Shown: positions 1 through 8,695 of the stretch, piece after piece | Layout: each line of letters opens with the position of its first letter | How positions within the stretch are numbered: position 1 is the stretch's first letter | NCBI RefSeq assembly: GCF_963082655.1 | Contig: NC_081555.1 | Location: 29,869,266 to 29,933,265 of the forward strand | Origin: Stomoxys calcitrans | Taxonomy: Eukaryota; Arthropoda; Insecta; Diptera; Muscidae | Length of the DNA: 64,000 nt | Direction: 5' to 3' | Notes under the pieces: generated by a model | What the model saw: only the letters and a program-made list of their open reading frames with translations | Databases searched by the model: none | Told to the model about the DNA's origin: nothing | Translations under genes and position numbers: made by a program

Positions 1-110
1 AGTTTGAACTCAGGCATTCAGCGACAAAAGCACACATGGCTATGGCGCCCTGTGGTCATTTGAGAGAAACTAACCACCACACATGATCCCACGATTAATA
101 AATTGGTATT

Positions 111-216
111 GTATGTCTTTGCTACATTTCAAATGAAAGGTACATGTCTTTGCTACACTTCATATAAAAGGTGATTGTCTTTGCTACATTAATTTTATTT
201 GGATGTAGCAAAGACA
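111..216 (+). repeat. 31-bp sub-repeats with inverted end copy (unit 1 example)
   Basis: TGTCTTTGCTACA starts at 114, 145 and 176, giving exact 31-bp spacing. After the third copy a reverse-complement copy follows, so 176-189 and 203-216 form a perfect 14-bp inverted repeat around a 13-nt AT-rich loop. Diverged relatives of the motif lie at about 519, 549 and 578 with 29-30 bp spacing. The same arrangement recurs at the same offset in the other units. Function is unknown; it looks like an old minisatellite inside the larger unit, though a hairpin in DNA or RNA is possible. Confidence 0.85.
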
Positions 217-230
217 TACACTTTGTTACT

Positions 231-408
231 AAAATATAACTGAAAAGTAGTGTTTTCACTAACGTCATCTGGCATCCAAAAGGCACAATAGAATGTACGC
301 ATTTTTTGACCATCGACATCTGCTAACCACTCCTTGTAACTAAATATAACTGAGAGATGCCATTTTTAGCAGCGACACCTGGCATCCAAAAGGCGACACC
401 TGGCATAC
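231..408 (+). repeat. Diverged direct repeats, TAACTGA and CTGGCATCCAAAAGGC blocks (unit 1 example)
   Basis: Two related blocks begin with TATAACTGA at 234 and 345 and run through CTGGCATCCAAAAGGC. In the second block the 14-bp motif GCGACACCTGGCAT occurs at 372 and 393, 21 bp apart. Spacing and order are the same in all units. No convincing gene is seen here; the region holds only sub-repeats. Confidence 0.75.
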
Positions 409-592
409 ACTATCTTTGCGTATTGTTTCTTTGATTGCACGGCCTTGACATCTTTTGTCTAACTAAAGAACTACAATGGTGGTTGTATAAAATAACAAAA
501 TTCAAGCAGAAAGTTCATGTCTTTGATAAACTAGTACTAGAATTGCAAGTCTTTGCTACATTTCAAATAAAGTGCTTGTCTTTAATAAAAAG

Positions 593-598
593 TTTATT
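593..598 (-). terminator. Candidate polyadenylation signal AATAAA (unit 1 example)
   Basis: On the minus strand AATAAA lies about 160 nt after the TAA stop of the 99-codon ORF, within GTTAATAAACTTTT, and is followed by T-rich sequence. It would close a transcript of roughly 550-580 nt. It is present at the equivalent place in every unit inspected. In such AT-rich DNA the hexamer alone is weak evidence; its position relative to promoter and ORF gives it weight. Confidence 0.4.
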
Positions 599-756
599 AA
601 CTACAATAATAAAATAATGGTTTGATTTTATATTAAACAATCCTATATTCAAAAAAAATTAATTTGTATTATTTTCTATGTATGTTTTTTTAGTCTATAA
701 TTAACGAAAAACATCAACAAAAAAAAACAAAAGTATTACATATCAAAATTACAAAA

Positions 757-1056
757 TTAATTAAACAAAATAGACAACAAGGAAAAACAAATTCTTGGTG
801 TTTCCCTCTTGAAAATAGTAGTCCATTGCGAGTTTTTAATTTCCTTCTTCATTTTTTGAACTTCCTGCTCGCACTGAACCACTTTTTCTCGGGCATCAGA
901 AAGTTCAATCAACATTTTTTTCTGGCTCTCTTGCAGTTTGTAGTTTTCAAACCATAATTTTAAATTGGCTTGCCTTAATTTGTGGATTTCTTCCAAGAAA
1001 TTATTCTTATTCACATCCATTTCCTTTCGTTTGGCTTCACTTATTATTATTTCCAT
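757..1056 (-). CDS. 99-aa leucine-zipper-like coiled-coil protein, unit 1 copy
   Basis: Family not recognised. Heptad registers are clear: L27, L34, L41, M48, A55, C62 and M69 fall every seven residues (d positions), with I24, N31, N38, L52, V59, V66 and I73 at a positions, giving a coiled coil over about residues 20-76. The rest is a charged N-terminus (KRKE at 9-12) and a short hydrophobic tail (CFSLLSIL, 90-97). There is no signal peptide and no bZIP basic region of the usual NxxAAxxCR type. ATG context GGAAATGG is acceptable. A TATA/initiator pair upstream and AATAAA downstream frame it as a one-exon gene. It may instead be a captured 5' exon of a larger coiled-coil gene. Coding is inferred from heptad regularity and survival of the frame in 26 of 28 copies; dimerisation is inferred, function unknown. 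Confidence 0.55.
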   Translation of the reverse strand: MEIIISEAKRKEMDVNKNNFLEEIHKLRQANLKLWFENYKLQESQKKMLIELSDAREKVVQCEQEVQKMKKEIKNSQWTTIFKRETPRICFSLLSILFN

Positions 1057-1133
1057 TTCCTTATTACCTTTCCTTTTTTTCTTTTTTTTATTTTCTTTCC
1101 AATTACCTCTTCCTTAGGCTTCCACACAGGAAT

Positions 1134-1139
1134 GAATGA
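1134..1139 (-). promoter_or_regulatory. Candidate initiator TCATTC (unit 1 example)
   Basis: TCATTC on the minus strand with predicted +1 A at 1137. A second, overlapping TCATTC lies 4 bp downstream, so the start could be either. The assignment rests on motif and spacing only. Confidence 0.5.
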
Positions 1140-1159
1140 AATCGTTTGGAAGCTCACCC

Positions 1160-1166
1160 TTTTATA
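1160..1166 (-). promoter_or_regulatory. TATA box of the coiled-coil gene (unit 1 example)
   Basis: On the minus strand TATAAAAG begins at 1166. A TCATTC initiator, which fits the arthropod consensus TCAKTY, has its A at 1137. That is 29 bp downstream of the first T of the TATA box, the spacing expected of an RNA polymerase II core promoter. The ATG at 1056 would follow a leader of about 80 nt. The pair recurs in the other units about 109-111 bp upstream of the ATG. Units 3 and 6 differ by one base just downstream of the TATA box. Confidence 0.6.
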
Positions 1167-1246
1167 GACTTTTTGTTTGTTATTTTTGTTGCCTTAGTAA
1201 CATCATTTGACAGAAAAATATGAAAGATTAGTAGCTTTGTTCCGAA

Positions 1247-2172
1247 TGTGTATTCAAATTAAGGAATATTAGGTCTGTTACGGAAAATTTAGCTAAAAAT
1301 CAGAAAAATTTCCGGGCCTGGTCCCAAGATATTGGCCGACGAAAATATTTTTGATGCATTTTGCGAAAACTTTCTCATTGGGTCCCTCCGTTCGGCTCTG
1401 GAAGGATCATGTACAATTCTATTGTCGAACTATAAATATTGTGAGCGCTAGTTGGCAGTTGAGAGATGTTAGTTACATATGCGTCATAGTTCGCGTCAAA
1501 TTTGATTTTGGAGGGTTTTGTGAGGGAAATTTGGACGATATATCAGAAAAATTTTTGTTTGTTGCATTAGTTGGAGCCTAGACGTCGACTCTTCGCAAAA
1601 GTATGCATTCATCTAGATATAGTGTTAACCAATAGGTGTGTGTAATCTCAAGACCCTAGGTGGTCCAGGTCTCGAGATAGAGGAAAATTCAACTAAAAAT
1701 CAGAAACATTTTCTATGTTGGATTTGTTGAAAAATATACATCGAAAATCCACGATATTTAGCATGTATATAGATATAGTGATAGCCTATCTGTGGGTGTA
1801 ATCTCAAGACCCTAGGCGGACAAAGTTCCATGATCTAGGAAAATTCGACCAATTAACTTTTTTTGCATTTTTCCAAATTTGCACGATCTTGATGAAACTT
1901 TGCAAGTAAATAGAGGAAGTTCTTACCTATACGTCGATGTAAATCTTAAGACCCTAAGTGGTCCGGGCCCCGAGATATAGGCCGACGAAAATATTTTTGA
2001 CGAATTTTGAGAAAAGTTTTTAATCGGCTCTTGGAAGGCTCATTTACAAGCTTATTGTCGAACTATATTTGGTGGGCGGTGGTTAGCAGTTGACAGATGT
2101 GTCATAGCACGCGCCAAATTTGATTTTAGATGGTTTGGGCGGGAAAATTCGACGAAAAATTAGAAAAAAATT
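1247..2172 (+). repeat. Satellite-like right half with nested sub-repeats (unit 1 example)
   Basis: No credible gene here. AATCTCAAGACCCTAGG or a close variant starts at about 1644, 1800 and 1942 (156 and 142 bp apart), each followed by a GGTCC/GGACA and CGAGATA-like block. Two longer stretches, about 1317-1558 and 1958-2173, share the order GGCCGACGAAAATATTTTTGA, GAAAA, GGCTC, TTGTCGAACTAT, TTAGCAGTTGA, TCATAG, GCGCCAAATTTGATTTT and GGGAAA. They are therefore a diverged duplication. Open frames here differ between units and are dismissed. Confidence 0.8.
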
Positions 2173-2930
2173 GTTTGAACTCAGGCATTCAGCGACAAAA
2201 GCACACATGGCTATGGCGCCCTGTGGTCATTAGAGAGAAACTAACCACCACACATGATCCCACGATTAATAAATTGGTATTGTATGCCTTTGCTACATTT
2301 CAAATGAAAGGTACATGTCTTTGCTACACTTCGTATAAAAAGGTGATTGTCTTTGCTACATTAATTTTATTTGGATGTAGCAAAGACATACACTTTGTTA
2401 CTAAAATATAACTGAAAAGTAGTGTTTTCACTAACGTCATCTGGCATCCAAAAGGCACAATAGAATGTACGCATTTTTTGACCATCGACATCTGCTAACC
2501 ACTCCTTGTAACTAAATATAACTGAGAGATGCCATTTTTAGCAGCGACACCTGGCATCCAAAAGGCGACACCTGGCATACACTATCTTTGCGTATTGTTT
2601 CTTTGATTGCACGGCCTTGACATCTTTTGTCTAACTAAAGAACTACAATGGTGGTTGTATAAAATAACAAAATTCAAGCAGAAAGTTCATGTCTTTGATA
2701 AACTAGTACTAGAATTGCAAGTCTTTGCTACATTTCAAATAAAGTGCTTGTCTTTAATAAAAAGTTTATTAACTACAATAATAAAATAATGGTTTGATTT
2801 TATATTAAACAATCCTATATTCAAAAAAAAATTAATTTGTATTATTTTCTATGTATGTTTTTTTAGTCTATAATTAACGAAAAACATCAACAAAAAAAAA
2901 ACAAAAGTATTACATATCAAAATTACAAAA

Positions 2931-3230
2931 TTAATTAAACAAAATAGACAACAAGGAAAAACAAATTCTTGGTGTTTCCCTCTTGAAAATAGTAGTCCAT
3001 TGCGAGTTTTTAATTTCCTTCTTCATTTTTTGAACTTCCTGCTCGCACTGAACCACTTTTTCTCGGGCATCAGAAAGTTCAATCAACATTTTTTTCTGGC
3101 TCTCTTGCAGTTTGTAGTTTTCAAACCATAATTTTAAATTGGCTTGCCTTAATTTGTGGATTTCTTCCAAGAAATTATTCTTATTCACATCCATTTCCTT
3201 TCGTTTGGCTTCACTTATTATTATTTCCAT
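2931..3230 (-). CDS. Coiled-coil protein, unit 2 copy
   Basis: Protein identical to the unit 1 copy. Confidence 0.55.
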   Translation of the reverse strand: MEIIISEAKRKEMDVNKNNFLEEIHKLRQANLKLWFENYKLQESQKKMLIELSDAREKVVQCEQEVQKMKKEIKNSQWTTIFKRETPRICFSLLSILFN

Positions 3231-4262
3231 TTCCTTATTACCTTTCCTTTTTTTCTTTTTTTTATTTTCTTTCCAATTACCTCTTCCTTAGGCTTCCACA
3301 CAGGAATGAATGAAATCGTTTGGAAGCTCACCCTTTTATAGACTTTTTGTTTGTTATTTTTGTTGCCTTAGTAACATCATTTGACAGGAAAATATGAAAG
3401 ATTAGTAGCTTTGTTCCGAATGTGTATTCAAATTAAGGAATATTAGGTCTGTTACGGAAAATTCAGCTAAAAATCAGAAAAATTTCCGGGCCTGGTCCCA
3501 AGATATTGGCCGACGAAAATATTTTTGATGCAGTTTGCGAAAACTTCCTTATTGGGGACCTCCGTTCGGCTCTGGAAGGCTCATGTACAATTCTATTGTC
3601 GAACTATATATATTGTGAGCGCTAGTTAGCAGTTGAGAGATGTTAGTTACATATGCGTCATAGTTCGCGTCAAATTTGATTTTGGAGGGTTTTGTGAGGG
3701 AAATTTGGACGATATATGAGAAAAATTTTGTTTGTTGCATTAGTTGGAGCCTAGACGTCGACTCTTCGCAAAAGTATGCATTCATCTAGATATAGTGTTA
3801 ACCAATAGGTGTGTGTAATCTCAAGACCCTAGGTGGTCCAGGTCTCGAGATAGAGGAAAATTCAACTAAAAATCAGAAACATTTTCTATGTTGGATTTGT
3901 TGAAAAATATACATAGAAAATCCACGATATTTAGCATGTATATAGATATAGTGATAGCCTATCTGTGGGTGTAATCTCAAGACCCTAGGCGGACAAAGTT
4001 CCATGATCTAGGAAAATTCGACCAATTAACTTTTTTTGCATTTTTCCAAATTTGCACGATCTTGATGAAACTTTGCAAGTAAATAGAGGAAGTTCTTACC
4101 TATACGTCGATGTAAATCTCAAGACCCTAAGTGGTCCGGGCCCCGAGATATAGGCCGACGAAAATATTTTTGACGAATTTTGAGAAAAGTTTTTAATCGG
4201 CTCTTGGAAGGCTCATTTACAAGCTTATTGTCGAACTATATTTGGTGGGCGGTGGTTAGCAG

Positions 4263-4276
4263 TTGACAGATCTGTC
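4263..4276. promoter_or_regulatory. Perfect 14-bp palindrome TGACAGATCTGTCA (unit 2 example)
   Basis: A self-complementary site near the right end of units that end in GCGCGGG. Units ending in GGGCGGG read TGACAGATGTGTCA, which breaks the symmetry; unit 5 (TGACAGGTCTGTCA) is also changed. TGACAG half-sites are known binding cores of TALE homeodomain proteins (Meis/TGIF type), but a role here is only a suggestion. Confidence 0.3.
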
Positions 4277-4347
4277 ATAGCACGCGCCAAATTTGATTTT
4301 AGATGGTTTGCGCGGGAAAATTCGACGAAAAATTAGAGAAAAAAATA

Positions 4348-6521
4348 GTTTGAACTCAGGCATTCAGCGACAAAAGCACACATGGCTATGGCGCCCTGTG
4401 GTCATTTGAGAGAAACTAACCACCACACATGATCCCACGATTAATAAATTGGTATTGTATGTCTTTGCTACATTTCAAATGAAAGGTACATGTCTTTGCT
4501 ACACTTCATATAAAAGGTGATTGTCTTTGCTACATTAATTTTATTTGGATGTAGCAAAGACATACACTTTGTTACTAAAATATAACTGAAAAGTAGTGTT
4601 TTCACTAACGTCATCTGGCATCCAAAAGGCACAATAGAATGTACGTATTTTTTGACCAACGACATCTGCTAACCACTCCTTGCAACTAAATATAACTGAG
4701 AGATGCCATTTTTAGCAGCGACACCTGGCATCCAAAAGGCGACACCTGGCATACACTATCTTTGCGTATTGTTTCTTTGATTGCACGGCCTTGACATCTT
4801 TTGTCTAACTAAAGAACTACAATGGTGGTTGTATAAAATAACAAAATTCAAGCAGAAAGTTCATGTCTTTGATAAACTAGTACTAGAATTGCAAGTCTTT
4901 GCTACATTTCAAATAAAGTGCTTGTCTTTAATAAAAAGTTTATTAACTACAATAATAAAATAATGGTTTGATTTTATATTAAACAATCCTATATTCAAAA
5001 AAAATTAATTTGTATTATTTTCTATGTATGTTTTTTTAGTCTATAATTAACGAAAAACATCAACAAAAAAAAAACAAAAGTATTACATATCAAAATTACA
5101 AAATTAATTAAACAAAATAGACAACAAGGAAAAACAAATTCTTGGTGTTTCCCTCTTGAAAATAGTAGTCCATTGCGAGTTTTTAATTTCCTTCTTCATT
5201 TTTTGAACTTCCTGCTCGCACTGAACCACTTTTTCTCGGGCATCAGAAAGTTCAATCAACATTTTTTTCTGGCTCTCTTGCAGTTTGTAGTTTTCAAACC
5301 ATAATTTTAAATTGGCTTGCCTTAATTTGTGGATTTCTTCCAAGAAATTATTCTTATTCACATCCATTTCCTTTCGTTTGGCTTCACTTATTATTATTTC
5401 CATTTCCTTATTACCTTTCCTTTTATTCTTTTTTTTATTTTCTTTCCAATTACCTCTTCCTTAGGCTTCCACACAGGAATGAATGAAATCGTTTGGAAGC
5501 TCGCCCTTTTATAGACTTTTTGTTTGTTATTTTTGTTGCCTTAGTAACATCATTTGACAGAAAAATATGAAAGATTAGTAGCTTTGTTCCGAATGTGTAT
5601 TCAAATTAAGGAATATTAGGTCTGTTACGGAAAATTTAGCTAAAAATCAGAAAAATTTCCGGGCCTGGTCCCAAGATATTGGCCGACGAAAATATTTTTG
5701 ATGCATTTTGCGAAAACTTTCTCATTGGGTCCCTCCGTTCGGCTCTGGAAGGATCATGTACAATTCTATTGTCGAACTATAAATATTGTGAGCGCTAGTT
5801 AGCAGTTGAGAGATGTTAGTTACATATGCGTCATAGTTCGCGTCAAATTTGATTTTGGAGGGTTTTGTGAGGGAAATTTGGACGATATATCAGAAAAATT
5901 TTTGTTTGTTGCATTAGTTGGAGCCTAGACGTCGACTCTTCGCAAAAGTATGCATTCATCTAGATATAGTGTTAACCAATAGGTGTGTGTAATCTCAAGA
6001 CCCTAGGTGGTCCAGGTCTCGAGATAGAGGAAAATTCAACTAAAAATCAGAAACATTTTCTATGTTGGATTTGTTGAAAAATATACATCGAAAATCCACG
6101 ATATTTAGCATGTATATAGATATAGTGATAGCCTATCTGTGGGTGTAATCTCAAGACCCTAGGCGGACAAAGTTCCATGATCTAGGAAAATTCGACCAAT
6201 TAACTTTTTTTGCATTTTTCCAAATTTGCACGATCTTGATGAAACTTTGCAAGTAAATAGAGGAAGTTCTTACCTATACGTCGATGTAAATCTCAAGACC
6301 CTAAGTGGTCCGGGCCCCGAGATATAGGCCGACGAAAATATTTTTGACGAATTTTGAGAAAAGTTTTTAATCGGCTCTTGGAAGGCTCATTTACAAGCTT
6401 AATGTCGAACTATATTTGGTGGGCGGTGGTTAGCAGTTGACAGATCTGTCATAGCACGCGCCAAATTTGATTTTAGATGGTTTGCGCGGGAAAATTCGAC
6501 GAAAAATTAGAGAAAAAAATA
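4348..6521 (+). repeat. Array unit 3
   Basis: 2,174 bp. Left end CATTTGAG type, right half haplotype A. Shares the variant CTCGCCC next to the TATA box with unit 6, and has an A interrupting the T-run of the gene leader near 5424. Confidence 0.95.
5104..5403 (-). CDS. Coiled-coil protein, unit 3 copy
   Basis: Protein identical to the unit 1 copy. One base just downstream of the TATA box differs (GGGCGAGC instead of GGGTGAGC on the coding strand). Confidence 0.55.
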   Translation of the reverse strand: MEIIISEAKRKEMDVNKNNFLEEIHKLRQANLKLWFENYKLQESQKKMLIELSDAREKVVQCEQEVQKMKKEIKNSQWTTIFKRETPRICFSLLSILFN

Positions 6522-8695
6522 GTTTGAACTCAGGCATTCAGCGACAAAAGCACACATGGCTATGGCGCCCTGTGGTCATTAGAGAGAAACTAACCACCAC
6601 ACATGATCCCACGATTAATAAATTGGTATTGTATGCCTTTGCTACATTTCAAATGAAAGGTACATGTCTTTGCTACACTTCGTATAAAAAGGTGTTTGTC
6701 TTTGCTACATTAATTTTATTTGGATGTAGCAAAGACATACACTTTGTTACTAAAATATAACTGAAAAGTAGTGTTTTCACTAACGTCATCTGGCATCCAA
6801 AAGGCACAATAGAATGTACGCATTTTTTGACCATCGACATCTGCTAACCACTCCTTGTAACTAAATATAACTGAGAGATGCCATTTTTAGCAGCGACACC
6901 TGGCATCCAAAAGGCGACACCTGGCATACACTATCTTTGCGTATTGTTTCTTTGATTGCACGGCCTTGACATCTTTTGTCTAACTAAAGAACTACAATGG
7001 TGGTTGTATAAAATAACAAAATTCAAGCAGAAAGTTCATGTCTTTGATAAACTAGTACTAGAATTGCAAGTCTTTGCTACATTTCAAATAAAGTGCTTGT
7101 CTTTAATAAAAAGTTTATTAACTACAATAATAAAATAATGGTTTGATTTTATATTAAACAATCCTATATTCAAAAAAAAATTAATTTGTATTATTTTCTA
7201 TGTATGTTTTTTTAGTCTATAATTAACGAAAAACATCAACAAAAAAAAACAAAAGTATTACATATCAAAATTACAAAATTAATTAAACAAAATAGACAAC
7301 AAGGAAAAACAAATTCTTGGTGTTTCCCTCTTGAAAATAGTAGTCCATTGCGAGTTTTTAATTTCCTTCTTCATTTTTTGAACTTCCTGCTCGCACTGAA
7401 CCACTTTTTCTCGGGCATCAGAAAGTTCAATCAACATTTTTTTCTGGCTCTCTTGCAGTTTGTAGTTTTCAAACCATAATTTTAAATTGGCTTGCCTTAA
7501 TTTGTGGATTTCTTCCAAGAAATTATTCTTATTCACATCCATTTCCTTTCGTTTGGCTTCACTTATTATTATTTCCATTTCCTTATTACCTTTCCTTTTT
7601 TTCTTTTTTTTATTTTCTTTCCAATTACCTCTTCCTTAGGCTTCCACACAGGAATGAATGAAATCGTTTGGAAGCTCACCCTTTTATAGACTTTTTGTTT
7701 GTTATTTTTGTTGCCTTAGTAACATCATTTGACAGAAAAATATGAAAGATTAGTAGCTTTGTTCCGAATGTGTATTCAAATTAAGGAATATTAGGTCTGT
7801 TACGGAAAATTTAGCTAAAAATCAGAAAAATTTCCGGGCCTGGTCCCAAGATATTGGCCGACGAAAATATTTTTGATGCATTTTGCGAAAACTTCCTTAT
7901 TGGGGACCTCCGTTCGGCTCTGGAAGGCTCATGTACAATTCTATTGTCGAACTATATATATTGTGAGCGCTAGTTAGCAGTTGAGAGATGTTAGTTACAT
8001 ATGCGTCATAGTTCGCGTCAAATTTGATTTTGGAGGGTTTTGTGAGGGAAATTTGGACGATATATCAGAGAAATTTTGTTTGTTGCATTAGTTGGAGCCT
8101 AGACGTCGACTCTTCGCAAAAGTATGCATTCATCTAGATATAGTGTTAACCAATAGGTGTGTGTAATCTCAAGACCCTAGGTGGTCCAGGTCTCGAGATA
8201 GAGGAAAATTCAACTAAAAATCAGAAACATTTTCTATGTTGGATTTGTTGAAAAATATACATCGAAAATCCACGATATTTAGCATGTATATAGATATAGT
8301 GATAGCCTATCTGTGGGTGTAATCTCAAGACCCTAGGCGGACAAAGTTCCATGATCTAGGAAAATTCGACCAATTAACTTTTTTTGCATTTTTCCAAATT
8401 TGCACGATCTTGATGAAACTTTGCAAGTAAATAGAGGAAGTTCTTACCTATACGTCGATGTAAATCTCAAGACCCTAAGTGGTCCGGGCCCCGAGATATA
8501 GGCCGACGAAAATATTTTTGACGAATTTTGAGAAAAGTTTTTAATCGGCTCTTGGAAGGCTCATTTACAAGCTTAATGTCGAACTATATTTGGTGGGCGG
8601 TGGTTAGCAGTTGACAGATCTGTCATAGCACGCGCCAAATTTGATTTTAGATGGTTTGCGCGGGAAAATTCGACGAAAAATTAGAGAAAAAAATA
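6522..8695 (+). repeat. Array unit 4 (mosaic)
   Basis: 2,174 bp. Left end CATTAGAG type. The stretch after the gene promoter is A-like (GACAGAAAA, TTTAGC, TGCATTTT) and then switches to haplotype B (CTTATTGGGGACC). This indicates a recombination or conversion boundary near 7890. Confidence 0.95.
7279..7578 (-). CDS. Coiled-coil protein, unit 4 copy
   Basis: Protein identical to the unit 1 copy. Confidence 0.55.
   Translation of the reverse strand: MEIIISEAKRKEMDVNKNNFLEEIHKLRQANLKLWFENYKLQESQKKMLIELSDAREKVVQCEQEVQKMKKEIKNSQWTTIFKRETPRICFSLLSILFN

Larger units (their letters stand above)
2..2172 (+). repeat. Array unit 1
   Basis: 2,171 bp; used as the reference unit. Left end has CATTTGAG and TATGTC. 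Right half is haplotype A (CTCATTGGGTCCC, GGATCATG, CTATAAATATT). It ends with GGGCGGG. It alone has GTTGGCAG where the other units have GTTAGCAG, near 1450. Confidence 0.95.
2173..4347 (+). repeat. Array unit 2
   Basis: 2,175 bp. Left end is the alternative type (CATTAGAG, TATGCC, CTTCGTATAAAAAGG). Right half is haplotype B (CTTATTGGGGACC, GGCTCATG, CTATATATATT). Ends with GCGCGGG. Confidence 0.95.

Noticed and set aside
37..58. CTCF-like site at the unit start (GGCGCC near CCAC on the complement)
   Set aside because: Only part of the consensus fits and spacing is wrong by about two bases; not enough to call an insulator.
122..319. Recurrent 65-aa minus-strand ORF at the start of units
   Set aside because: It runs through the 31-bp sub-repeats and the inverted repeat. 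In units with CTTCGTATAAAAAGG one extra A breaks the frame, so it is not conserved as coding; composition looks like translated repeat.
435..617. Recurrent 60-aa plus-strand ORF
   Set aside because: It begins at TTG with no ATG, lies antisense to the 3' end of the coiled-coil gene and has no protein-like features. Its invariance is explained by low variation of the whole stretch.
757..1056. Shugoshin-like or bZIP identity for the coiled-coil protein
   Set aside because: Asn at a positions and regular leucines recall both, but there is no bZIP basic region and no C-terminal shugoshin motif. Coiled coils look alike by chance, so no family is claimed.
982..1167. Recurrent 61-67-aa plus-strand ORF rich in Phe and Ile
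   Set aside because: It is the antisense of the coiled-coil gene's 5' part and its A-rich leader; Phe runs come from the complementary T-runs. Homopolymer length changes alter or break it (absent in units 7, 17 and 27).
1351..1581. Single-unit ORFs in the satellite half (also 3549-3785 minus and 17140-17334 minus)
   Set aside because: Each occurs in only one unit because of private changes; chance open frames.
2130..2411. 75-97-aa plus-strand ORFs crossing unit junctions
   Set aside because: Present only in some unit types and broken by small indels in others. They cross the unit boundary into sub-repeats, with no recognisable domain.
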